Both the position numbers and the translations under genes were made by a program. A DNA stretch of 11,785 nucleotides from Chloroflexaceae bacterium (lineage in GTDB: Bacteria > Chloroflexota > Chloroflexia > Chloroflexales > Chloroflexaceae). Numbering within the stretch: position 1 is the first letter of the stretch; every line of letters begins with the position of its first letter. The notes under the pieces are model-generated. The model worked only from the letters and a program-made list of their open reading frames with translations. It was not told where the DNA came from and did no database searches. The stretch spans positions 1 to 11,785 of the forward strand of contig JAOACN010000107.1 in NCBI GenBank assembly GCA_026417815.1. The letters are read 5' to 3'. Below, in pieces: positions 1-6,556 of this stretch.

Positions 1-19
1 AGATGTGTATAAGAGACAG
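1..19 (+). other. Residual Nextera/Tn5 mosaic-end adapter (not genomic)
   Basis: The first 19 bases, AGATGTGTATAAGAGACAG, match the Tn5 transposase mosaic end used in Nextera libraries at every position. Genomic sequence appears to begin at base 20, where the thiolase reading frame resumes: base 20 would be the last base of the His codon in the family's GHPLG motif. This is a library artefact left on the contig end, not a transposon of the organism. Confidence 0.95.
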
Positions 20-158
20 CCCCCTGGGCTGCACGGGGGCCAAGCTGACCGTGCAGATCCTCGACGAACTGGAGCGCCGCGGCGGGCGTTACGGCCTGGT
101 CACGATGTGCATCGGCGGGGGCATGGGCGCCGCGGGCATCTTCGAGCGCCTGGCATAG
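20..158 (+). CDS. Acetyl-CoA acetyltransferase (thiolase), C-terminal fragment
   Basis: This is the last 45 or so residues of a thiolase, cut off by the contig edge; it reads in the frame of base 21 and stops with TAG at 156-158. The peptide begins PLGCTGAKL and continues with ELERRGGRYGLVTMC and IGGGMGAAGIFERLA. These match the thiolase C-terminal region. GHPLG holds a catalytic His, whose codon is cut by the adapter junction. The CxGGGxG motif holds the second active-site Cys, which is present here. Thiolases condense or cleave acyl-CoA units in beta-oxidation and acetoacetyl-CoA formation. The fragment cannot separate a biosynthetic from a degradative thiolase. The family is very likely right; the exact gene name cannot be given. 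Confidence 0.9.
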
Positions 159-184
159 CGCCGGGCGGTTATCGGAGGAGTAGC

Positions 185-239
185 ATCTGCCCCCCAGACC
201 TCACGGGTTTGACACACCTGTGAGGTCTGGGGGGCAGAT
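185..239. terminator. Strong intergenic palindrome, likely bidirectional terminator
   Basis: The arms 185-204 and 220-239 are perfect 20-bp complements (ATCTGCCCCCCAGACCTCAC and its reverse complement). Pairing can extend inward by one G-T wobble and three Watson-Crick pairs, leaving a loop of about 7 nt. It lies 26 bp after the thiolase stop and between two convergent genes, so it could terminate both. There is no T-tract. No direct repeat flanks it, so a mobile origin is not supported by this copy alone. Confidence 0.6.
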
Positions 240-251
240 TGCGTCACCGGG

Positions 252-386
252 CTCAGTAGTCTGTGAACGAAGTCTTTCGCTAAACCCACCCCCTCCCCAA
301 CCCTCCCCTGCTGGGGCAGGGCGTCTGGCGCCTCCCCCCAACGACGGGGCGGCAATGCAGGGACACTCGGTTCACAGACTACTCAG
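252..386. mobile_element. MITE-like element 1 (257-381) with 5-bp direct repeats
   Basis: TAGTCTGTGAAC at 257-268 is perfectly inverted at 370-381. The two ends are bordered by the direct repeat CTCAG at 252-256 and 382-386. The resulting 125-bp unit has no coding capacity; its interior is a pyrimidine-rich stretch with short hairpins. Short length, terminal inverted repeats and a target-site-like duplication are what define a miniature inverted-repeat element. The right-hand CTCAG copy contains the stop codon of the neighbouring minus-strand gene. The parent transposon family is not identifiable from this copy. Confidence 0.6.
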
Positions 387-1321
387 TCGAGGGTGACAAC
401 GATCTGCCCCTGCTCGATACGCACCGCGCGCACCGCGCGTTCGGCGCTGGCGAGGATGCGGTTCAGTTCATCCTCCACCGGGCGCACCAGTTCGTTGACG
501 GCGATCACCATGCCCAGGGGGCCGGAAAGCTGTGGATTCCGGGCGACGACCCGACCATCCACGAGGGCCAGTTCGGAGGTGGCAAGCGTATCCTGACCAA
601 GAACGGTCAGCGTCACCTGAACCTGCTCTGGCACAAAGCGCACCGTAATGCCGTCAATGGGGCGCCGGCCGGCGATGCGCTCGGCGATACGGCGGTTCAG
701 TTTCTCCTCGGTAACGGTGATCGTGCCGCTCGGCAGGGCCGCGACGACCTCCTCGACCGAGCGGGGCGCCTCCGGCGCAGTGGTGGGCGGAGTGGCGGGC
801 GGGGTGGACGGGGCCTCGCTCGTAGGGGCGGCGCCGGGCGCGTCCACGGGCGCGGCGGCTCTCTCCGCGGTGGCAAGCGCGGCGGCGGTAGGGGCAACGG
901 GGGCCACCACGGCGCGCAGGATGCTCCGGCTGTCCACTGGCGCGGGCGTGGCGGCGGCCACAGCCGATGGGGCCCCGGGTGACGCCTCGGTGGGCGCCGC
1001 GCTGGCAGCCTCGGGCAAAGGAGCGCCCGGGGCTACGGATGGGGCAGCGGTGGGTGCGGCACGTTCGTCGGATGCAGCGGGCGCCACGGGTGGATCGGCG
1101 GCGGGCGCGGTGGGTTCGCCCACCAGGGCCACCAGCACCTCCCGCGCCACGGCCTCGTTGATCTCGCGGCTGATCTGGCGGCCGAGATAGGCGCTGAACA
1201 GGGGGCGGAACACCCCAAAGCCCAGCACCGCCAGCCCGGCCAGCACCAGCAGTCCGGCCAGCAAGCGCCGCCACGAGATTTCGATGGTCACTTCCCACGA
1301 CCCGGCAGGCTGGCCCACCAC
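383..1321 (-). CDS. Membrane-anchored Ala/Pro-rich protein with DUF2993/LmeA-like C-terminal domain
   Basis: The 312-residue protein has a short basic N-terminus, one hydrophobic segment (about residues 18-42), a low-complexity Ala/Pro/Thr linker (about 68-190), and a folded C-terminal domain (about 198-312). That domain runs ITVTEEKLNRRIAERI, then alternating beta strands, and ends VRIEQGQIVVTLD. The pattern resembles DUF2993/LmeA-type lipid-binding domains, recognised by eye only. The topology suggests a single-pass anchor with the domain held outside the membrane. The 1321 start is GTG; an adjacent GTG at 1318 is better spaced from the upstream GGAG, and a third GTG at 1291 is possible. 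The gene lies downstream of the L,D-transpeptidase on the same strand, with a hairpin between them. Its TGA lies inside the direct repeat of MITE-like element 1. The function is unknown. Confidence 0.75.
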   Translation of the reverse strand: MVGQPAGSWEVTIEISWRRLLAGLLVLAGLAVLGFGVFRPLFSAYLGRQISREINEAVAREVLVALVGEPTAPAADPPVAPAASDERAAPTAAPSVAPGAPLPEAASAAPTEASPGAPSAVAAATPAPVDSRSILRAVVAPVAPTAAALATAERAAAPVDAPGAAPTSEAPSTPPATPPTTAPEAPRSVEEVVAALPSGTITVTEEKLNRRIAERIAGRRPIDGITVRFVPEQVQVTLTVLGQDTLATSELALVDGRVVARNPQLSGPLGMVIAVNELVRPVEDELNRILASAERAVRAVRIEQGQIVVTLD

Positions 1322-1350
1322 GTACTCCGTCTCTGATTGCAGGCAGGGGC

Positions 1351-1373
1351 GTGGGGCAACCCGGTTGCCCCAC
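1351..1373. terminator. Hairpin of the GGGGnAACC palindrome family
   Basis: GTGGGGCAAC (1351-1360) pairs perfectly with GTTGCCCCAC (1364-1373) across a 3-nt loop. It lies between the 3' end of the L,D-transpeptidase gene and the start of the downstream minus-strand gene. Related hairpins occur at 8741-8775 and 11220-11252, also at gene 3' ends. A second short dyad, CGGGCGGG/CCCGCCCG, follows at 1394-1414. Neither has a T-tract, so a terminator role is inferred from position and stem strength. Confidence 0.5.
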
Positions 1374-1516
1374 CTGCTTCCAACCGGCGTTCGCGGGCGG
1401 GTCAGGCCCGCCCGGCCCCTGGCGAAGGAGCGTCCGGACAGGCCCTTAGCATAGACCAGCGGAATAAATCGCGACGAACGACCGAGGCCGCGGCTGTGAA
1501 CACACTGTTATGGGGA

Positions 1517-2737
1517 TTAGTACGATATAACTACCCTGGTACCCACATCGGCCCACTCGTAGAGCCACTGGGCATCTTCGATGCGCAGATTGATGCAACC
1601 GTGGGAAGGGCGCGCCCCGGTGCCGTGGCTGTTGTGCCAGTAGGTGCCGTGCAGGGCCACGCCACCAACCACGTATTGCACCCAGGGGATGTTGGGCACG
1701 TTCCAGCACTCGCCGCCCATGCAGCCGAACATGGTCTGCATATCGTACTTCGCGTAGATGGCGTAGTCGCCGACGGGGGTGTTGAAGCCATCGCGCCCGG
1801 TTGCCACAGGCGCGCGAAAGACCAGCAGATCGCCTTCGTAGGCGCTGAGCCACTGCTCGCTCAGATTCACCTCGATCCGCCGCTCCCAGATCGCCGGGTC
1901 CCAGGTAAGGGCGCCCTCAAGTTGCGGTACCGGCGCGAGGTTGAGGCCGCGGATCTGAGCCAGCTGGCGCCCCAGGTCGCTGAACTGCACCTCGAACAGG
2001 CTGCTCAGATCGAAGCCATTGGCAGCCTGCATGCTCTGGAAGAAGGGGGGCAGATCCTCGGGAAAGTAGACGAACTTGGCCCGTTCGAAATACTGCACAC
2101 TGCGGCCCTCTTCGTCCACCACCTCGCTGAGCGGATAGCCAAAGATGCGCAAATCGCCGCGGCGCTCCCACACGCGGCGAAACTCGCCCCACAGGGTGTG
2201 GCGCGTTTCGGGGAAATAGCGGGCGCCATTCTGAGGGTCGTCAATGCCTCCGGGGAAGCCCTGCACCTCGAGGATCTCGCGGCCCAGCAGCCCGAGCTGG
2301 ACCTGATAGGGCGTCCCGGCATCGTTCGGGCTGTATTCGAAACGGGCGCGCTCGAAGTACTGCACGATCCGGCCCTGCTCAACGAACTCTTCGGTGATCG
2401 GATAGCCGAAGACGTGCAGTTGCCCGTTGGCGCGCCAGAAGTCGAGAAAGCCGCTGCGATTGCTCAGATGGTGTCCGGAGGCGGGAAAGTAGACTGTCTG
2501 CATGAGCGGCAACTGCGCCGGGTCAAGGGAGGTTACCTGCCGCGCCGCCGTCCGAAGGGCGGTTTCGCGCGCGCGGGCGGCTTCGACGGCGCGACGGGCC
2601 TCGGCGTAGCTCATCGGCGCCGGAAAATCGGCGGCGGGATGGCGGGCGGCGACGGCGCGCGCCCAGCCCATCCCCGCGCCCAGGAACAGCGCGGCGAGCA
2701 TCAGGACGAGCGCCAGCATCGAGCGGCGGCTCTGCAT
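1517..2737 (-). CDS. Secreted L,D-transpeptidase (YkuD) with two N-terminal LGFP-like modules
   Basis: The protein has 406 residues from the ATG at 2737, chosen because GAGG lies 5 nt upstream and the N-terminus then reads as a signal peptide (MQSRRSMLAL, ending near residue 30). In-frame codons upstream to 2785 add no recognisable sequence. Two modules follow, at about residues 82-158 and 172-262. Each carries the pattern FxxxW...FGYP(I/L)(T/S)...(I/S)VQYFERA(R/K)F. The YkuD domain (about 286-406) has the expected active site: His363, then SHGCINL with His379 and catalytic Cys381. L,D-transpeptidases form 3-3 peptidoglycan crosslinks or attach proteins to peptidoglycan outside the membrane. 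The modules recall LGFP repeats of wall-associated proteins and recur in the sortase at 9918-11111. The enzyme assignment is secure; module function is inferred. Confidence 0.93.
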   Translation of the reverse strand: MQSRRSMLALVLMLAALFLGAGMGWARAVAARHPAADFPAPMSYAEARRAVEAARARETALRTAARQVTSLDPAQLPLMQTVYFPASGHHLSNRSGFLDFWRANGQLHVFGYPITEEFVEQGRIVQYFERARFEYSPNDAGTPYQVQLGLLGREILEVQGFPGGIDDPQNGARYFPETRHTLWGEFRRVWERRGDLRIFGYPLSEVVDEEGRSVQYFERAKFVYFPEDLPPFFQSMQAANGFDLSSLFEVQFSDLGRQLAQIRGLNLAPVPQLEGALTWDPAIWERRIEVNLSEQWLSAYEGDLLVFRAPVATGRDGFNTPVGDYAIYAKYDMQTMFGCMGGECWNVPNIPWVQYVVGGVALHGTYWHNSHGTGARPSHGCINLRIEDAQWLYEWADVGTRVVISY

Positions 2738-2744
2738 ACGGTCC

Positions 2745-2760
2745 TCGCACATGTGTGCGA
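2745..2760 (-). promoter_or_regulatory. Dyad next to the L,D-transpeptidase ribosome binding site
   Basis: TCGCACA and TGTGCGA are perfect 7-bp arms separated by 2 nt. In the transcript, the 3' arm of this small hairpin runs directly into the GAGG ribosome binding site of the L,D-transpeptidase. It could be a protein operator or a stem that limits ribosome access. No regulator is identified. Confidence 0.35.
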
Positions 2761-2761
2761 T

Positions 2762-2811
2762 GTTACACTTTACAGTTGTAACCATCGCTTCGCGACATTT
2801 TTTCCATTATA
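2762..2811 (-). promoter_or_regulatory. Promoter -10 box and GTTACA-N9-TGTAAC dyad for the L,D-transpeptidase
   Basis: On the minus strand a perfect TATAAT lies at 2811-2806, in an AT-rich patch that stands out from the surrounding DNA. It is about 70 nt upstream of the chosen ATG. No convincing -35 box is visible. Downstream of it, GTTACA (2762-2767) and TGTAAC (2777-2782) form an inverted repeat with a 9-nt spacer, placed where a repressor would block early transcription. The -10 call is reasonable; the operator is speculative. Confidence 0.45.
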
Positions 2812-3072
2812 TGCTATAAGAACGAAGAATCCTAGAGGCTCCGGCATAGATTCGGTGTAAAATTGCCGCCGCATGCTCGTCTGGGAGGGGGCACGGCAGG
2901 CTATGCCTTCCGTGAGCTTCCCACACCCCCGGTTCCTGGCTGGTCTCGGCGCAGCCGCCAGAGCCAACCCAGAACCCCGTGCCGGGCGGGTGTGCCACCT
3001 CACACCCCACTGCCAGTGGCGGAAGGGACGGTGCGGAGCCGCGCGCCACACGCCGCCCGTTGCCGGGCATGT

Positions 3073-3078
3073 TATAAT
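3073..3078 (+). promoter_or_regulatory. Possible -10 box (TATAAT) for the mutase subunit-meaB operon
   Basis: TATAAT lies on the plus strand 78 nt upstream of the 3156 start. A matching -35 box at 16-18 nt spacing is not evident. The region 2812-3072 between the two divergent -10 boxes holds only weak dyads, such as CCACTG-C-CAGTGG at 3007-3019 and an imperfect stem around 2890-2912, and no gene that can be supported. Confidence 0.4.
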
Positions 3079-3155
3079 TCAGCCCATTGTAAGGAGCGTT
3101 CACGACTGCGCCGGACGGGCCGTGGCCCGCGCCGCACTGCCAGGAGGTCACCCCG

Positions 3156-3563
3156 ATGGAGCGAAAGATCCGCGTGCTCGTCGCCAAGCCCGGCCTCGAT
3201 GGCCACGACCGCGGGGCAAAGGTGATCGCGCGCGCCCTGCGTGATGCGGGGATGGAGGTGATCTACACCGGTTTACAACAGACTCCCCAGATGATCGTCG
3301 AGGCCGCGTTGCAGGAAGATGTTGATGTCATCGGTTTGTCCATCCTGTCCGGCGCCCATATGACCCTGCTGCCGAAGGTGACCCAGTTGCTCAAGGAGCA
3401 GCAGATGGACGACGTGCTCGTCGTGGCCGGCGGCATCATCTCGGACGCGGACGCGGCCATCCTCAAGGCGCAGCACGGGATCGCCGAGGTCTTCGGGCCA
3501 GGCGCTTCGACCCAGGATATTATCAAGTTCATTCAGGATCACGTGAGCGTCTCCCGCGAATGA
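3156..3563 (+). CDS. Methylmalonyl-CoA mutase, cobalamin-binding (small) subunit
   Basis: The protein has 135 residues and starts at ATG after a strong AGGAGGT ribosome binding site. It is a stand-alone B12-binding domain. KPGLDGHDRG contains the DxHxxG motif (Asp15, His17, Gly20), whose His is the lower axial ligand of cobalt. GLSILSGAH and VVAGGIIS follow at the usual positions. With the large catalytic subunit it would isomerise methylmalonyl-CoA and succinyl-CoA in propionyl-CoA metabolism, and in the 3-hydroxypropionate bicycle where that is present. The large subunit is not in this window. meaB follows after 22 nt, as is common. A cobalamin domain of a related mutase, such as ethylmalonyl- or isobutyryl-CoA mutase, is possible but less likely. 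It is a complete small subunit, not a truncation. Confidence 0.9.
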   Translation: MERKIRVLVAKPGLDGHDRGAKVIARALRDAGMEVIYTGLQQTPQMIVEAALQEDVDVIGLSILSGAHMTLLPKVTQLLKEQQMDDVLVVAGGIISDADAAILKAQHGIAEVFGPGASTQDIIKFIQDHVSVSRE

Positions 3564-3585
3564 GACGGTGTTGCGCAGGAGTGGT

Positions 3586-4524
3586 GTGAATAGTCAGGAT
3601 CTTGTTGCGCGACTGCGCGCGGGCGACCGGCGCTCCCTGGCCCGGGCGATTACTGTGGTGGAGACCGGCGGCCCGCAGGCCCGCGAGTTGCTGGCTGCCG
3701 CCTATCCTTACACCGGTGGCGCCCACGTGGTCGGAGTCACCGGGCCGCCGGGCGCGGGCAAGAGCACGCTGGTGACTGCGCTGGCGCTGGAGTGGCGCAG
3801 CCGGGGGGTCAGTGTTGGCATTGTCGCCGTGGATCCGACCTCGCCGTTTACCGGCGGGGCGGTGCTGGGGGATCGGATCCGCATGCAGGCCCTCGGCGGC
3901 GATCCCGGGGTGTTCATCCGCTCGATGGCCAGCCGTGGGCGTCTTGGGGGATTGGCCCGCGCCACCGCCGACGCCGTGGCCATGCTCGACGCGGCCGGCT
4001 TCCAGGTGGTGCTGATCGAGACGGTCGGCGCCGGCCAGGGGGAGGTGGACATCGCTCGCGCCGCCCATACCACCCTGGTGGTCGAGGTGCCCGGTATGGG
4101 CGATGATGTGCAGAGTATCAAGGCCGGCGTGCTCGAAATCGCCGATGTGTTTGTGGTCAATAAGGCCGACCGCGAAGGCGCCGATAAGACCGTGCGCCAG
4201 TTGCGGGCCATGCTGCATCTGGCCGACCGGCAACCCGGCGATTGGGAGCCGCCCGTGCTCACCGCCGTAGCCACCACGTCCACGGGGAGCGCGGCGATTG
4301 TGGACGCGGCCACGCGCCACCTGGCCTACCTGCGCGAGACGGGCCTTGCCGATGCGCGCGCGCGCCACGCTGCTGAACGAGAACTGGCCGCGGCGGTGCA
4401 GGAACTGGCCCTCGAACGGCTGCGCGGCCAGGCCTGGCACGACCTGGTGGCCCGCATCGCCCGCCGCGAGCGCGACCCCTACGGCAGCGCCGAGGAGTTG
4501 TTTAACGCCCTTTTCCCCGGCTAG
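3586..4524 (+). CDS. meaB: MeaB/ArgK-type GTPase, methylmalonyl-CoA mutase chaperone
   Basis: The protein has 312 residues from the GTG at 3586. This start follows AGGAG by 4 nt and gives the family-like N-terminus VNSQDLVARLRAGDRRSLAR; the GTG at 3568 would add six residues. It is a G3E-type GTPase: Walker A GPPGAGKST at residues 53-61 (Lys59), a VDPTSPF switch region, ETVGAGQGEVDI, and the NKAD base-specificity motif. MeaB loads intact adenosylcobalamin onto methylmalonyl-CoA mutase and protects it from inactivation. Its position 22 nt after the mutase B12 subunit supports that role and a shared transcript. Older annotations call this family 'LAO/AO transport ATPase (ArgK)'. Length and motifs are complete. 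Family and role are highly likely. Confidence 0.93.
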   Translation: MNSQDLVARLRAGDRRSLARAITVVETGGPQARELLAAAYPYTGGAHVVGVTGPPGAGKSTLVTALALEWRSRGVSVGIVAVDPTSPFTGGAVLGDRIRMQALGGDPGVFIRSMASRGRLGGLARATADAVAMLDAAGFQVVLIETVGAGQGEVDIARAAHTTLVVEVPGMGDDVQSIKAGVLEIADVFVVNKADREGADKTVRQLRAMLHLADRQPGDWEPPVLTAVATTSTGSAAIVDAATRHLAYLRETGLADARARHAAERELAAAVQELALERLRGQAWHDLVARIARRERDPYGSAEELFNALFPG

Positions 4525-4592
4525 AAGGATCGCCGCGCGCCACGGGCGGGTACGGCGTTTTCCCGGGTAGGCTGCGCCCCCTCCCCTCGGGC

Positions 4593-4627
4593 AGAGGCGT
4601 GAGGAAAACTGGCTCCCCCACGCCTCT
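4593..4627 (+). terminator. Possible terminator after meaB
   Basis: AGAGGCGTG (4593-4601) pairs with CACGCCTCT (4619-4627) across a 17-nt loop, about 70 nt after the meaB stop. The stem is GC-rich and no T-run follows. Confidence 0.4.
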
Positions 4628-4641
4628 CCAACGTATTGCCC

Positions 4642-4671
4642 TTGCGCCGGACGGGCGAATCGCGCTACACT
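4642..4671 (+). promoter_or_regulatory. Possible promoter upstream of the histidine kinase
   Basis: TTGCGC (4642-4647) and TACACT (4666-4671) are spaced by 18 nt. They lie 11 nt before the left edge of MITE-like element 2. If real, transcription would start near the insertion point, so the element would sit in the 5' leader of the kinase gene. The match to the sigma-70 consensus is partial. Confidence 0.35.
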
Positions 4672-4672
4672 C

Positions 4673-4931
4673 ACCATAGCGGGGTGTGACGAAAAGCTCT
4701 GCACGTGCCGCGGCCCACCGGCCCGCCGGGAGCCTGAAGGCTCTGGCTAGCCTTGCGAAGGCTACCTCCGTACCGTAGCCTGCTGAAGCCGGCGCAGGCT
4801 TCGCCGTGAGCCCTGGCCTGAGCCAGGACGAAGGCTCAGCCGAACGGCCGGCTTCGCAGGACGTTCGCCCGCGGCTTCAGCCGCCGGGCGAAGGGGAACG
4901 TGCAGAACGTTTCGTCACACCCACCATCGCG
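4673..4931. mobile_element. MITE-like element 2 (4682-4922) with 9-bp near-perfect direct repeats
   Basis: The terminal inverted repeats at 4682-4707 and 4897-4922 share 23 of 26 positions, including a perfect outer 13 bp, GGGTGTGACGAAA. Directly outside are ACCATAGCG (4673-4681) and ACCATCGCG (4923-4931), identical at 8 of 9 positions, as expected of an old target-site duplication. The interior carries nested hairpins, including TAGCCTT/AAGGCTA and a long stem at 4864-4892, and no supported gene. The element ends 58 bp before the kinase start. Its parent transposase is not present here. Confidence 0.7.
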
Positions 4932-4980
4932 CCACACATGGCGCTGCCGTGGATTCGGGTGTACTCTTATGGGTCCGCGA

Positions 4981-6480
4981 ATGTCCTTTCGCACCCGTCT
5001 GACGCTTGCGTATACCGGTTTCTTCGCCCTGGCCCTGCTGTTGCTGGGCTGCGGGATCTACTTCTCGGTGCGCCAGGCGCTGCTGGCCGGCGTGCAGCGC
5101 GACCTGTGGGCGGCTACGCGCCAGGTGCGCGCCATCTTCAACGCTGGCGGGCTGGAGCCGGTGCGCACCCCCACCGGCGAACTTGACCCCTATCTGCGTA
5201 GCGAGTTCATCCAGATCTTCAATAACCCCAACCTCGGCGCGCAGGTCTTCGACCGCAACGGCAGATTGCTCAACAGCACGCCGAACCTCGACGGGCACGA
5301 TCTGCCCCTCGCTCCCGAAGCCCTGACCCTCGGCGCCGAGAGTGTGGGCACCGGTCTGACCACCACGCACGAAATTGACGGCATCAACCTGGTCTCCCTG
5401 GTGACCCCGCTGGTGCTGCAGAGCAACAATCGGGTGGTAGGCTACCTGCAAGTCTGGCGCCCTCTGCGCGACGTCGAGACGACGCTGCGCATGCTCACCG
5501 GGATCCTGCTCGGCGGGGGGGCGATCGCCCTGCTGATGACCGCCGCCGGCACGGCGCTCCTCTCCCGACGCGCCCTGTCGCCAGTTGACGAGATTACCCG
5601 CACCGCCCAGAGCATCGTTCGGGCCGAGGATCTGGCCCAGCGCGTGCCGGTGCCGCCACAGCAGGATGAACTGCATCGCCTGGCGGTGACGATCAACGAA
5701 CTGCTGGAGCGACTGGAAAAGCTGTTCAACGCCCAACGGCGCTTCGTGGCCGATGTCAGTCACGAGTTGCGCACCCCCCTGGCCGCCATGCAGGGCAACC
5801 TCGAGGTGCTGGAACGCGGCGGGCTGAACAATCCTGAGCTCGCCCGCGAGGCCCTGGCCGATATGCGCCGGGAAACTGGCCGCCTTATCCGCATGGTGAA
5901 TGACCTGCTGCTGCTGGCGCAGAGTGACGCGCGCGTGCAACTGCGCTTCGAGCCGGTTGAACTCGATACCCTGCTGCTGGAGGTCTATCGCGAATTGCGT
6001 CCCCTTGCCGGCGGTGTCGTCCTGCGGATCGGCGCGGAGGATCAGGTCACCGTGCTGGGTGACCGCGATCGCCTGAAACAGGCCCTGCTCAACCTCGGGG
6101 TGAACGGCCTCCAGTATACCCCGCCGGGTGGCGCCGTCACCCTCGGCCTTGAGCAACGCGATGGCTTTGCCCTGCTGACCGTCTCCGATACCGGTGTGGG
6201 CATCAACGAGGAAGATCTCCCGCACATCTTCGACCGCTTCTACCGGGCCGATCGCTCACGCTCGCGCTACAGCGGCGGCGCCGGGCTGGGTCTATCCATC
6301 GTCAAACGGGTCGCCGAGGCGCACCACGGCTACGCCACCGTCGCCAGCGTGCCCGGCCGGGGCAGCACCTTCGCGATCTGGCTGCCGCTTCCGCCACGCC
6401 CCGCACCTGCCGAGACCTCCGAACAGCCCGCCCTGGAGGTGAAGGCCAACGATGCGTCGCCCCTGCCCGCGTCACGGTAA
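4981..6480 (+). CDS. Membrane sensor histidine kinase (HAMP-HisKA-HATPase)
   Basis: The protein has 499 residues from the ATG at 4981; an ATG at 4969 adds four. The GTG at 4900 lies inside MITE-like element 2 and is unlikely. Neither ATG has a clear ribosome binding site. Order of parts: transmembrane segment 1 (about residues 8-31), an extracytoplasmic sensor region of roughly 130 residues, transmembrane segment 2 (MLTGILLGGGAIALLM), HAMP, dimerisation/phosphoacceptor domain with ADVSHELRTP (His261), then the ATPase with N-box NLGVNGLQYTP, G1 SDTGVGI, F-box IFDRFYRAD and G2 GGAGLGLSIV. It autophosphorylates and passes phosphate to a response regulator. None is encoded next to it, which is unusual for this class. 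The signal sensed is unknown. Confidence 0.92.
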   Translation: MSFRTRLTLAYTGFFALALLLLGCGIYFSVRQALLAGVQRDLWAATRQVRAIFNAGGLEPVRTPTGELDPYLRSEFIQIFNNPNLGAQVFDRNGRLLNSTPNLDGHDLPLAPEALTLGAESVGTGLTTTHEIDGINLVSLVTPLVLQSNNRVVGYLQVWRPLRDVETTLRMLTGILLGGGAIALLMTAAGTALLSRRALSPVDEITRTAQSIVRAEDLAQRVPVPPQQDELHRLAVTINELLERLEKLFNAQRRFVADVSHELRTPLAAMQGNLEVLERGGLNNPELAREALADMRRETGRLIRMVNDLLLLAQSDARVQLRFEPVELDTLLLEVYRELRPLAGGVVLRIGAEDQVTVLGDRDRLKQALLNLGVNGLQYTPPGGAVTLGLEQRDGFALLTVSDTGVGINEEDLPHIFDRFYRADRSRSRYSGGAGLGLSIVKRVAEAHHGYATVASVPGRGSTFAIWLPLPPRPAPAETSEQPALEVKANDASPLPASR

Positions 6481-6521
6481 CGTGCACCTGGCAGGGCGGC
6501 CCGGCCACCCGGAACCCGGGG

Positions 6522-6542
6522 CTGAGGCGACGTTCGCCTCGG
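6522..6542 (+). terminator. Likely terminator of the histidine kinase gene
   Basis: GAGGCGA (6524-6530) pairs with TCGCCTC (6534-6540) over a CGT loop, and pairing extends by a wobble and a C-G pair. It lies about 40 nt after the stop codon. Confidence 0.45.
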
Positions 6543-6556
6543 GCGGGGGTAGGGGC

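Noticed and set aside
5..223. 72-residue open frame at the left edge, plus strand
   Set aside because: It starts inside the Nextera adapter and runs out of frame with the clear thiolase C-terminus in 21-158.
648..1190. 180-residue plus-strand Ala/Gly-rich open frame
   Set aside because: It is the reverse complement of the Ala/Pro linker of the minus-strand membrane protein, with low complexity only.
1337..2860. 507-residue plus-strand open frame
   Set aside because: It is antisense to the L,D-transpeptidase, whose active-site motifs and signal peptide are intact; long antisense frames are expected in GC-rich coding DNA.
3529..4704. 391-residue minus-strand open frame
   Set aside because: It is antisense to meaB, shows no recognisable motifs and extends into the left end of MITE-like element 2.
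4900..4980. Upstream GTG start for the histidine kinase
   Set aside because: It lies in the right terminus of MITE-like element 2 and adds residues with no kinase-like features; the ATG at 4981 (or 4969) opens directly into the first membrane segment.
4915..6225. 436-residue minus-strand open frame
   Set aside because: It is antisense to the histidine kinase, whose H, N, G1, F and G2 boxes read clearly on the other strand.
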